A DNA stretch of 38,229 nucleotides from Candidatus Atribacteria bacterium. Lineage in GTDB: Bacteria > Atribacterota > Phoenicimicrobiia > Phoenicimicrobiales > Phoenicimicrobiaceae. Under the pieces are notes generated by a model. That model searched no databases. It was not told where the DNA came from and saw only the letters and a program-made list of their open reading frames with translations. The stretch covers positions 1 through 38,229 of the forward strand of contig DSEL01000154.1 of the NCBI GenBank assembly GCA_011056645.1. Direction: 5' to 3'. Below are positions 26,736 through 34,282 of this stretch, one piece after another. Each line of letters opens with the position of its first letter. Position 1 is the stretch's first letter. Made by a program: the position numbers and the translations under genes.

Positions 26736-27935
26736 TTGGAAAGAAAAATAAAAGTTGCACACCTTATTGCCCGAATGATTAGCGGTGGAGCCGATGAAAA
26801 CACTTTGTTTACTGTAAAAGGACTGAATAAAGAATTGTATGAAATCGATCTGATTTGCGGTGAGGAATCGGATGAGGGTATTTTAAGGAAGATCATAGAC
26901 GAAAAAATTCATATTATTCAATTAAAAGGATTAAAATGGAAACTTAATTTCTGGTATGATCCCATAGTGTTAATTAAATTAATTCAGCTAATGAGAAAAA
27001 ATCATTACGATATTGTTCATACTCATACGACCAAAGCAGGTATCTTGGGAAGGATTGCTGCTCGTATAGCAGGAGTATCGATAATAGTTCATGGATTACA
27101 CGGAAGTACTTTTGAAGCGTTTAATAGCGGGCTGCTCAATCGGCTTTTATTTCTGTTTGAGAGGCTTACGGGGGGGTTTACCGATGCCTATATTTCGGTA
27201 AGTAGAGTGCTTTCTGAAAAGTATATAGAGAAAGGAATCGGGAAAAAGGAGAATTATCATACGGTATATAGCGGTATGCATTTAGAAAAATTTTACGGAG
27301 TAAGAGAGAAAATTGACTATCGGAAAAAACGGAGGGAATTGGGAATAAGCTTGGATGATTTTGTCATTGGTAATGTGGCACGGTTAGAGACGAGAAAGGG
27401 GCATCAATTTCTTCTTGATGTATTTAAAAATATAACAGAGAAAGAGAAGAAGGAAGAGGGCAAAGAGGATCAGGCAAAATTGTTAATTATTGGGGAAGGA
27501 AATAAGAGAGAATATCTGGAGGATTATGTAAAAAAATTAAATTTAGAAAGTAAAGTAATTTTTACCGGATATAGGAAAGATGTAGAAGAGCTAATGGCAG
27601 TAATGGATATTTTTGCTTTGACTTCTTTGCGCGAAGGACTGCCCCGAGTGATAGTGCAGGCAGCTGCAGTAGGGATACCTTCGATAGCTTTTAATGTAGA
27701 CGGAGTTTCGGAGGTTATTAAAGATAACTATAATGGGTTTTTAGTGGAAGCAAAAGACTTAAAACACTTAGAAAATGGGATCAGACAATATATGAATAAT
27801 AAAGACTTGGTTTTGCTGCACGGTCGAAATGGCCGGGAATTAATTGAAAATAAGTGGTCTATAAAAGGAATGGTGGAAAGAACTGACCAAATCTATCAGA
27901 AATTGATTCGGGAAAAAATAGGGGAAATAAGATGA
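26736..27935 (+). CDS. Glycosyltransferase family 4 (GT-B), CapM-like
   Basis: This is a 399-aa GT-B enzyme with HLIARMISGGADENTLFT, VHTHTTKAGILGR, HGLHGSTFEAFN, the donor domain GNVARLETRKGHQFLL, LLIIGEGNKREYLE, VIFTGYRKDVEELMA, the E-x7-E variant EGLPRVIVQ (second Glu replaced by Gln), and AVGIPSIAFNVDGVSEVI. The layout is close to the CapM/PglA-type subgroup. The TTG start is supported by AAGGAG 11 bases upstream. It overlaps the following epimerase by four bases (ATGA). The Glu-to-Gln change at the second signature position is seen in some active members, so it should not be read as loss of function. Confidence 0.91.
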   Translation: MERKIKVAHLIARMISGGADENTLFTVKGLNKELYEIDLICGEESDEGILRKIIDEKIHIIQLKGLKWKLNFWYDPIVLIKLIQLMRKNHYDIVHTHTTKAGILGRIAARIAGVSIIVHGLHGSTFEAFNSGLLNRLLFLFERLTGGFTDAYISVSRVLSEKYIEKGIGKKENYHTVYSGMHLEKFYGVREKIDYRKKRRELGISLDDFVIGNVARLETRKGHQFLLDVFKNITEKEKKEEGKEDQAKLLIIGEGNKREYLEDYVKKLNLESKVIFTGYRKDVEELMAVMDIFALTSLREGLPRVIVQAAAVGIPSIAFNVDGVSEVIKDNYNGFLVEAKDLKHLENGIRQYMNNKDLVLLHGRNGRELIENKWSIKGMVERTDQIYQKLIREKIGEIR

Positions 27936-28900
27936 AAAAAATATTGGTGACTGGCTCTGCAGGATTTATCGGTGCTAAGGTTTCGGAGATGCTTCTTGAA
28001 AAGGATTATCAAGTGATTGGCTTAGATAACCTGAATGATTCTTATGATGTAAATCTTAAATTTTGGCGTCTGGAGAGATTAAAAACGTATCGCAATTTTA
28101 TTTTTTATAAAGTCTCCATTGAAAATTTTAATGAACTGAAAAAAATATTTAAGGAGAATTGCCCGGAGGGAGTCATTAATCTGGCAGCTCATACAGGAGT
28201 GCGTTATAGTTTAGAGAATCCATTTATTTATCTTTCTACAAATAGTGGAGGGAATTTAAATTTGTTGGAGCTGTGTCGGGAAAACGAGGTGCCTAAATTT
28301 GTCTTGGCTTCTACCTCGTCACTTTATGCCGGTCAAAAAATGCCTTTTCGAGAGGATTTAGTAGTAAATAGGCCTATTTCGCCTTATGCGGCTTCCAAGA
28401 AGGCAGCTGAAATGATGACTTATACCTATCATTATTTATATGGATTAGATGTCACAATTTTGCGTTACTTTACGGTTTATGGACCGGCAGGAAGACCGGA
28501 TATGGCTGTTTTCAGGTTTATTAAATGGATGACGGAAAGCACTCCCTTGGAAATATTTGGAGATGGTGATCAGAAAAGGGATTTTACTTATATAGATGAT
28601 ATTGTCAGGGGTACGATCGAGGCTTTAATCCCTTTAGGTTATGAGATTATTAACCTGGGGAATAATCATCCCTATAAAATTTCTGAAATGATAAAGTTAA
28701 CCGAAGAATCAATCGGGAAGAAAGCGCATTTGAATTACAAAGAATTTCATAAAGCTGATATGCAGGCAACCTGGGCAGACATAAACAAAGCGCAGGAGCT
28801 TCTTAATTGGAGGCCGCAAATTAGCTTGGAAGAAGGAATAAAAAGAACAGTAGATTGGACTGTAAATAATTGGGAATGGATCAGGAAGATAAAAATCTAA
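27932..28900 (+). CDS. NAD-dependent epimerase, probable UDP-glucuronate 4-epimerase
   Basis: This 322-aa extended SDR carries TGSAGFIGAKVSEML, then GLDNLNDSYDVNLKFWRL, which is diagnostic of the UDP-glucuronate epimerase (CapI/LpsL/GAE) group, along with AAHTGVRYSLENP and YGPAGRPDMAVFRF. The catalytic residues are in LASTSSLYAG and YAASKKAAE. The group normally has YGPWGRPDMA and AAQAGVRYS, so this is a slightly divergent member. It would interconvert UDP-GlcA and UDP-GalA using the product of ugd at 12461. The 4-base overlap with the GT4 upstream suggests that the GT4 uses the uronate donor, which is an inference. Confidence 0.85.
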   Translation: MKKILVTGSAGFIGAKVSEMLLEKDYQVIGLDNLNDSYDVNLKFWRLERLKTYRNFIFYKVSIENFNELKKIFKENCPEGVINLAAHTGVRYSLENPFIYLSTNSGGNLNLLELCRENEVPKFVLASTSSLYAGQKMPFREDLVVNRPISPYAASKKAAEMMTYTYHYLYGLDVTILRYFTVYGPAGRPDMAVFRFIKWMTESTPLEIFGDGDQKRDFTYIDDIVRGTIEALIPLGYEIINLGNNHPYKISEMIKLTEESIGKKAHLNYKEFHKADMQATWADINKAQELLNWRPQISLEEGIKRTVDWTVNNWEWIRKIKI

Positions 28901-28942
28901 AAAGCAAGAGTAAAATACAGAAAAGGGGAGAAATAAATATTT

Positions 28943-29899
28943 ATGTTGATCGGAATACTATTAGTGTCATTTTTTACAAGTATTATTTTGTTTCCGGTTA
29001 TGATTTTTCGTTTGAAAAAGGCTGGGATTGTGGGAAAAAATATGAATAGCGAAAAACAGGAAGAAGTAGCGGAAATGGGAGGATTGGTAATCATCGCCGG
29101 ATTTGGTTCCGGGATATTTATAGTGATTACAGTTAAGACTTTTTTTCATCTATTTCCTTCAATCGATATAATTTCTGTTTTGGTAGCTTTATCGACAATA
29201 TTAATAGTGGTGTTAATAGGGATTTTTGATGACTTGGTGTCCATGCCGCAGCAGGTAAAGGCATTTATGCCTGTATTGGCTGCTTTACCTTTAGTGGTAA
29301 TTAAAGAGGGGAGCACTTTTATGATAATGCCATTTTTAGGAAATATTAATTTTGGTTTATTATATACCTTGGTCATCATTCCTTTGGAGGTTACTATTGC
29401 GGCTAACGCGGTTAATATGCTGGCAGGCTTTAATGGCATAGAGGTTGGAATGGGAATAATAGCCATGGGTTCTTTAGCAGTTATAGCCTATCTCCTGGGA
29501 AAAATGACGGTATTGGTGATTTTACTTGCAGCGTTAGGAGCACTTTTAGCTACTTTATACTATAACTGGTACCCGGCCAAGATACTGGTGGGAGATGTAG
29601 GAACTTTGAGTATCGGAGCAATTATTGCGGCAGCTGTAATTATGGGAAACTTTGAAATTGCCGGAATTATTTTACTGATTCCTTATGTTATAGATTTTTT
29701 AATTAAAGCAAAACATCATTTTCCTTATAGTTTTGGAATTTATCGAGAAGGTAAGTTATATTGTCCCGAAGACGGGCCCGTAGGTTTAGGGCAGTTGATT
29801 ATGAAGGTTTGCGGCGGTATCAATGAAAGAAATCTGGTGCTTTTAATGATGGGGATTGAAGCGGTTTTGGGAGTGGTGGCGATTTTGTTTTATGTTTGA
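28943..29899 (+). CDS. Polyprenyl-phosphate HexNAc-1-phosphate transferase, Alg7/GPT-like PNPT
   Basis: This is a 318-aa membrane enzyme with about 9-10 helices. It has the polyprenyl-phosphate N-acetylhexosamine-1-phosphate transferase motifs LIGIFDDL (the metal-binding DD region), NAVNMLAGFNGIEVG, and LVGDVGTLSIG. The spacing KAFMPVLAALPLVV after the DD motif and the NxxNxxAGxNG pattern look more like eukaryotic Alg7/DPAGT1 and archaeal AglH-type enzymes than bacterial WecA/MraY. It should transfer GlcNAc-1-P or a related sugar-phosphate to a polyprenyl phosphate. AGGGGAG lies 12 bases before the ATG. It ends the long operon and is followed by a terminator. It is the second priming enzyme in the window. 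Confidence 0.88.
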   Translation: MLIGILLVSFFTSIILFPVMIFRLKKAGIVGKNMNSEKQEEVAEMGGLVIIAGFGSGIFIVITVKTFFHLFPSIDIISVLVALSTILIVVLIGIFDDLVSMPQQVKAFMPVLAALPLVVIKEGSTFMIMPFLGNINFGLLYTLVIIPLEVTIAANAVNMLAGFNGIEVGMGIIAMGSLAVIAYLLGKMTVLVILLAALGALLATLYYNWYPAKILVGDVGTLSIGAIIAAAVIMGNFEIAGIILLIPYVIDFLIKAKHHFPYSFGIYREGKLYCPEDGPVGLGQLIMKVCGGINERNLVLLMMGIEAVLGVVAILFYV

Positions 29900-30199
29900 T
29901 AACCGTTAAGCGGTTTAAAAATTTAAGTTAATTAGCTAATTAATTTGCCGTTGGTAAGATATAAAATATAAGACATAAGATGAGGATTGTAAGTATGAAT
30001 TAGTGGATAGTAATATCGGAATTTTAATGAGAGATTGACTGATTTTGTATAAATTGAGGACAATCTCTTTTTTTTCCATATTTTGGAAAATATTTTTAAA
30101 AAAAAGAAGGAATAAGCAAAATAGTGTCGAATATATTAATTACCTAGTTCCCACATAGTGGAATGATTAAAATAATTTAAATTCGGCAGGAGGCGAAAA
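29900..30199 (+). other. Intergenic region between PNPT and CapD-like genes
   Basis: This 300-base gap contains the terminator at 30030-30075. A short imperfect inverted repeat, ttcccac/gtggaa, lies near 30150-30165. A perfect AGGAGG at 30188-30193 serves the next gene. AT-rich stretches upstream of 30190 (for example ataatttaaat) could hold a -10 box, but I see no convincing -35 partner. No small open frame with coding character was found. Confidence 0.5.
30030..30075 (+). terminator. Rho-independent terminator after the PNPT gene
   Basis: The stem agagattg (30030-30037) pairs with caatctct (30061-30068). The 23-base inner part can pair further, imperfectly (attt/aaat). The right arm runs into eight T residues (30068-30075). 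A second, weaker hairpin, ttttcc/ggaaaa, follows directly and also leads to T- and A-rich sequence. The position, about 130 bases after the stop at 29899, fits the end of the operon. Confidence 0.75.
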
Positions 30200-32038
30200 T
30201 TGAAAAAATATTTTCGGATAATACTTTGGATTTGTACGGATTTATTTTTTATAAATATTGCCTTAACTCTTTCGATAATATTGAGGTTTGGAAATGGCTG
30301 GAAAGAGAACTTTTATCAATATAGAGTTGTTTTTCTTTACCTATCTTTTTTGTATCTTATTTTTGCTTTAATTTTCAAATTATACAATAGGATTTGGCGG
30401 TATATATGCATTAGCGACCTTTTTTTAATTACCGGGACAATTACCGCTGCGGTGGTTTCTTGGATATTGTATTGTAATATAGTAAAGGGAATATATTTTC
30501 CCTGGACAGTAAAGGCATTGACCTGGTTTATTAGTCTTGCTTTCATTTCCGGAAGTAAGCTGGTCTGGAGATTATATTGGGAAAGAAGGGATCCTTTTAA
30601 AAGAAAAGAAGAGAGAATATTAATTGTTGGTGCGGGAGATGCCGGTAATGTTATTTGCCGAGAAATAGGAAAGAGAAAGGATTTAGGCCAAATGATTGGT
30701 TTTATCGATGATGATGTTAACAAAATTGGGAGTGTTATCCAAAATAAAAAAGTATTAGGCTCGGTCGATAAGATAAATGAGATTATCAGCTGGGGAAAAA
30801 TTGATACAGTGATTATTGCTATTCCTTCCATTACAGGTAGTGAGATTAGAAGGATTATAAATAAAATAGAGAATAAAGATGTAAAAATAAAAACCGTGCC
30901 GGGCGTATATGAATTGATTAACGAAAAAGTAAGCGTATCCCGAATTAGAAATGTAGAAGTGAAAGATTTACTGAACCGAGATACTGTTAATTTAAATATT
31001 GATGGGATATCTGGATATCTAAAAGGAAAGAGAATAATGGTTACCGGGGGTGCCGGTTCCATCGGGGAAGAGATATGTATGCAGGTTTGCAGATTTTTCC
31101 CCGGGGAATTGATGATCTTAGACCATAATGAGAATGCTCTTTTTTATACTGAAAAAAAGATTAGGAGAAAATACGGTGATTTAAAACTTAAGATGATGAT
31201 GGTAGATATTAGGAATAAAGAGAAGATGGAAAAGATATTTGATGGTTTTAGACCGGAAGTAATATTCCATGCCGCAGCCCATAAACATGTTCCGATGATG
31301 GAGTATCATCCTGACGAGGCGGTGAGCAACAATATTATCGCGACTAAAACTTTAGTTGAGTTAGCAGATAAATGGGGAGTTATTGATTTGGTAATGATAT
31401 CTACCGATAAGGCCATTAATCCAACCAGCGTAATGGGAGCGAGTAAGCAAATAGCAGAAATGATAATAAAAATGTATGCGAAAAAGAGTAAGACTAATTT
31501 TGTGGCTGTTCGTTTTGGAAATGTACTTGAAAGTAATGGAAGTGTCATCCCCACTTTTAAAAAGCAAATCGCCGAAGGAGGACCTATTACTATAACCGAA
31601 AAAGAAATAAGAAGATATTTTATGACTGTTTCAGAAGCAAGCCAATTGGTAATACAGGCCGGGGGATTGGGCATGAAGGGGACAGTGTTTGTTTTAGATA
31701 TGGGAGAATTGGTGAAAATCTTAGAATTAGCAGAAAATTTAATTCGGTTATCGGGTCTAATCCCTGATGAGGATATTAAAATAGAGTTTATTGGTTTGAG
31801 ACCGGGAGAGAAGATGTTTGAAGAATTATTGACTGAGAAGGAGAGAAGCCGGGTATTGGGAGATAGTGGACATGAGAAGATTTTCATTGCTGAGACTGAA
31901 GAAGTAAATGATGAGAAGCTGGAAAATGATATAAGGGAGTTGGGAGAGTTGGCAAGGGAGATGGATAGTGAAGGAATAGTGAAAAAACTCCAGGAAATAG
32001 TCCCGAGTTATAAGCCGAATAGAGGAATGCTGAAATAG
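30200..32038 (+). CDS. CapD/WbpM-type membrane-bound nucleotide-sugar 4,6-dehydratase
   Basis: This is a 612-aa inner-membrane protein. Four N-terminal helices (residues about 1-125) are followed by a first Rossmann domain (ILIVGAGDAGNVICREI near residue 142) and a catalytic SDR domain beginning TGGAGSIGEEICMQV near residue 281. The active-site region is ISTDKAINPTSVMGASK (near residues 400-415), with HAAAHKHVPMMEYHP before it and VRFGNVLESNGSVIP after it. Relatives (WbpM, PglF, CapD) convert UDP-GlcNAc to UDP-4-keto-6-deoxy-GlcNAc or its epimer. The TTG start is supported by a perfect AGGAGG with 6-base spacing. The product could feed the reductase at 8063. Its stop codon overlaps the first bases of a 43-bp palindrome. 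Confidence 0.94.
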   Translation: MKKYFRIILWICTDLFFINIALTLSIILRFGNGWKENFYQYRVVFLYLSFLYLIFALIFKLYNRIWRYICISDLFLITGTITAAVVSWILYCNIVKGIYFPWTVKALTWFISLAFISGSKLVWRLYWERRDPFKRKEERILIVGAGDAGNVICREIGKRKDLGQMIGFIDDDVNKIGSVIQNKKVLGSVDKINEIISWGKIDTVIIAIPSITGSEIRRIINKIENKDVKIKTVPGVYELINEKVSVSRIRNVEVKDLLNRDTVNLNIDGISGYLKGKRIMVTGGAGSIGEEICMQVCRFFPGELMILDHNENALFYTEKKIRRKYGDLKLKMMMVDIRNKEKMEKIFDGFRPEVIFHAAAHKHVPMMEYHPDEAVSNNIIATKTLVELADKWGVIDLVMISTDKAINPTSVMGASKQIAEMIIKMYAKKSKTNFVAVRFGNVLESNGSVIPTFKKQIAEGGPITITEKEIRRYFMTVSEASQLVIQAGGLGMKGTVFVLDMGELVKILELAENLIRLSGLIPDEDIKIEFIGLRPGEKMFEELLTEKERSRVLGDSGHEKIFIAETEEVNDEKLENDIRELGELAREMDSEGIVKKLQEIVPSYKPNRGMLK

Positions 32039-32079
32039 AAAGGTAAACTTTGGTGCCAGGCACCAAAGTTTACCTTTCT
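32037..32079. repeat. REP-like palindrome, GGTGCC/GGCACC family, copy 1
   Basis: This is a perfect inverted repeat with 21-bp arms around a single central base at 32058. The core is ggtgccaggcacc, and the outer part is aaggtaaacttt with its complement. It begins inside the TAG stop of the CapD-like gene. The right arm ends in cctttct, only a weak T-run. Related copies lie at 34206-34248 and 36505-36545. The hairpin could slow or stop transcription from both sides. Confidence 0.92.
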
Positions 32080-32134
32080 AAGCTTGGAGCAGAAAGGAAA
32101 GTTTGTGGAAAGTGGAATAGGATAAAGTAGTATT

Positions 32135-33238
32135 ATGGTAATAACTAAAGTAAAAGAGGACATTTTGAGGTCTCCAAGATTAAGTGATTACCGGGGGAAA
32201 TTTGACGGGGTAGTGGTGATAGGTGGAGCTAATATTGATTTAAGAGGAAAACCTGTTGGAGAGATGCTGGAAAGACATACTTCCAATCCGGGTAAGATAT
32301 GCGTTGGTTCGGGAGGGGTAGGCAGGAATATTGCGCATAGTCTGGCCTTGCTGAATGTGCCGGTTTGCCTGTTGAGTGCGGTGGGGGATGATGGAGAAGG
32401 GGTAAAAATTTTAGAGGAGACAGAGAAGGCCGGCGTAATAATGGAACAGATGATCATATCGGGAGAATATCCTACCGGAATATATCTAGCGATATTGGAT
32501 GAAAGGGGTGAGATGGAAGTAGGGATCTCAGATATGCGTATTTTAGAGGAAATTACAGTGGAGTATTTAAAGTCAAAGGCTTATTTGATAAAGGAGAGCA
32601 AGATAGTGGTAATGGACACTAATATTCCTGTGCAGAGTATCGAATATGTGGTAGACTTGTGTAACAAGGTTAAGGTGCCTATTTTAGTGGAGCCGGCATC
32701 GGTGGAAAAGGCAAAAAAGTTAATGAAGATATTGGATGGAAGTGGAAGAGGGTATATTGATTATCTCACTCCGAATAAGGATGAGTTAGAATCAATTTTA
32801 GGAACGGAAACGGAAACGGAAACAGGAGCAGGAGCAGAAACAGAAACGGAAATTAGCGAATATAGGGATATGGATTTGGAGAGGGCAGCAGAGGAATTGA
32901 ACCGCAGAGGAGTCAAGAAGGTGATTGTTACTTTAGGAAAAAGAGGGATATATGTCTATAATGATGGTAGTGGTGTTGGTGATGCAGGTGAGAGAGGATT
33001 AGAAGATGAGTTGAATAGGTTTTTTTTGGCGCCCTATAAAGGCAAAGTAGTGGATGTAACTGGAGCGGGAGATGCGCTGGTAGCTGGTTTGGTCTATGGA
33101 ATTTATAAAGGATATCCTTTGGAAGTAGCGGCAAAATTTGGCTTGGGCGCTGCAGCTTTAACTATCTCCACCAAAGAAACAGTAAGGAGAGATTTAAGAG
33201 AAGGGTTGTTGAAAAGTAGGATAGAAGAAGAGAAATAA
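32135..33238 (+). CDS. psuK: PfkB-family kinase, probable pseudouridine kinase
   Basis: This 367-aa ribokinase-fold enzyme would phosphorylate pseudouridine to pseudouridine 5'-phosphate. The PfkB motifs are GGANIDLRGKP, GGVGRNIAHSLALL (signature 1) and VDVTGAGDALVAG (signature 2; catalytic Asp313). The substrate assignment comes from the adjacent psuG, since kinase-glycosidase pairs define the pseudouridine pathway. The psuK-type start GGxNxD..G fits as well. Two unusual inserts are present: a Thr-Glu/Gly-Ala low-complexity stretch around residues 223-240, coded by a hexanucleotide repeat, and an acidic loop around DGSGVGDAGERG. Both lie in surface-loop positions. The ATG at 32135 is used; the ribosome site (AGGATAAAG) is modest. 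Confidence 0.85.
   Translation: MVITKVKEDILRSPRLSDYRGKFDGVVVIGGANIDLRGKPVGEMLERHTSNPGKICVGSGGVGRNIAHSLALLNVPVCLLSAVGDDGEGVKILEETEKAGVIMEQMIISGEYPTGIYLAILDERGEMEVGISDMRILEEITVEYLKSKAYLIKESKIVVMDTNIPVQSIEYVVDLCNKVKVPILVEPASVEKAKKLMKILDGSGRGYIDYLTPNKDELESILGTETETETGAGAETETEISEYRDMDLERAAEELNRRGVKKVIVTLGKRGIYVYNDGSGVGDAGERGLEDELNRFFLAPYKGKVVDVTGAGDALVAGLVYGIYKGYPLEVAAKFGLGAAALTISTKETVRRDLREGLLKSRIEEEK
32801..32848 (+). repeat. Hexanucleotide tandem repeat inside psuK
   Basis: Eight hexamers of the type gaaacg, ggaacg, gaaaca or ggagca stand in tandem and code for alternating Gly/Glu and Thr/Ala. The unit length is a multiple of three, so copy-number change would lengthen or shorten the loop without a frameshift. 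Confidence 0.85.
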
Positions 33239-33300
33239 GAAGAAGTGGAAGCAGGGAAGAGTGGAATTGGGGAAGAGAGGAAGAAAGGACAGGTATAAAA

Positions 33301-34215
33301 GTGAATGGAGAAAAGTTTTTTACTTTTAAAGATGAAATAAGAGAGGCTTTAAAAGAAGGCAAACCGATAGTGGCCTTAGAATCAACTTTGATATCTCATG
33401 GATTTCCTTATCCGGAAAATAAAGAAGTAGCAGGGGAAATGGAAGAGATTATTCGAGGATATGGAGTTGTACCCGCTACTATTGCGATAATTAAAGGAAA
33501 AATAAAGGTGGGTTTGACCAGATACGAACTGGAGTTTATGGCAACCTCTAAAGATATTTTAAAAGCTAGTAGGCGAGATTTGGCAGCGATAGTAGCTCAA
33601 GGTTTAAATGGGGCTACCACCGTAGCAGCCACTATGATAATAGCAGAGAGGGCAGGAATAAAGGTCTTTGCCACCGGCGGCATAGGGGGAGTACATCGAG
33701 GAGCAGAAAAGACTTTTGATATATCAGCGGATTTGCAGGAATTAGCACGAACACCGGTGGCGGTAGTGTGCAGTGGGGCAAAGGCGATTCTTGATTTGCC
33801 TTTAACTAAGGAATATCTGGAGACCATGGGTGTACCGGTGATCGGGTTTAGGAGTGAAGTGCTGCCTGCTTTTTATTGTCGGGAAAGCGGATTAAAGGTT
33901 GATTATAGGGTAAATGATGAGATGGAGGCAGCGAAGATCATTAGAGCAATGGTTGATTTAAAATTAGGCGGGGGAATAATCATTGCTAATCCCGTTCCTG
34001 AGGAGTACGCCATTTCACTGGAGTATATGAATAAGAAAATTAAAGAAGCTGTTATGGCGGCAGAAAAGGACGGGGTCAAAGGAAAGAAACTAACCCCTTA
34101 CTTATTGAATAAGATAAAAGAATTAACTGAAGGCAAAAGCCTGAAAGCCAATATTGCGCTGGTAAAGGATAACGCTCGCGTAGCCGCAAAAATTGCTCGT
34201 GAACTAAAAAGGTAA
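33301..34215 (+). CDS. psuG: Pseudouridine-5'-phosphate glycosidase
   Basis: This enzyme cleaves the C-C glycosidic bond of pseudouridine 5'-phosphate to uracil and ribose 5-phosphate. The 304-aa protein matches the family along its length: VALESTLISHGFPYPEN, GVVPATIAIIKGKIKVGL, the KASRRDLAAIVAQGLNGATTVAATM block, FATGGIGGVHRGAEKTFDISADL, VVCSGAKAILDLP with the Schiff-base lysine (Lys161), and GGGIIIANPVPEEYAI. The GTG start follows AAGGACAGG at moderate spacing. It forms a two-gene unit with psuK 62 bases upstream. The last codons and TAA stop lie inside a 43-bp palindrome, so the C-terminal residues (ELKR) are partly coded by the repeat. Confidence 0.96.
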   Translation: MNGEKFFTFKDEIREALKEGKPIVALESTLISHGFPYPENKEVAGEMEEIIRGYGVVPATIAIIKGKIKVGLTRYELEFMATSKDILKASRRDLAAIVAQGLNGATTVAATMIIAERAGIKVFATGGIGGVHRGAEKTFDISADLQELARTPVAVVCSGAKAILDLPLTKEYLETMGVPVIGFRSEVLPAFYCRESGLKVDYRVNDEMEAAKIIRAMVDLKLGGGIIIANPVPEEYAISLEYMNKKIKEAVMAAEKDGVKGKKLTPYLLNKIKELTEGKSLKANIALVKDNARVAAKIARELKR

Positions 34216-34248
34216 ACTTTAGTGCCAGGCACTAAAGTTTACCTTTTT
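34206..34248. repeat. REP-like palindrome, GGTGCC/GGCACC family, copy 2
   Basis: This is a perfect inverted repeat with 21-bp arms around the base at 34227. The core is agtgccaggcact. It starts with five A and ends with five T, so it looks like an intrinsic terminator from either strand. The TAA stop of psuG (34213-34215) is inside the left arm. Confidence 0.92.
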
Positions 34249-34282
34249 GCAAAACACAGGAGTTAGAAATAAAGGAATTTAT

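Noticed and set aside
31670-31690. ggggacag inside the CapD-like gene
   Set aside because: It is a short chance match inside conserved coding sequence with no inverted arm.
30337-31887. Long open frames on the - strand opposite the CapD-like gene (30337-31062 and 31306-31887)
   Set aside because: They mirror codon bias of the + strand gene, have no ribosome sites or family motifs, and lie fully inside a clear coding region.
34247-34282. TTG start for the FAD oxidoreductase directly after the palindrome
   Set aside because: The ATG at 34283 has AAAGGA at proper spacing and starts at the FAD-binding strand. The extra 12 residues are partly repeat-derived.
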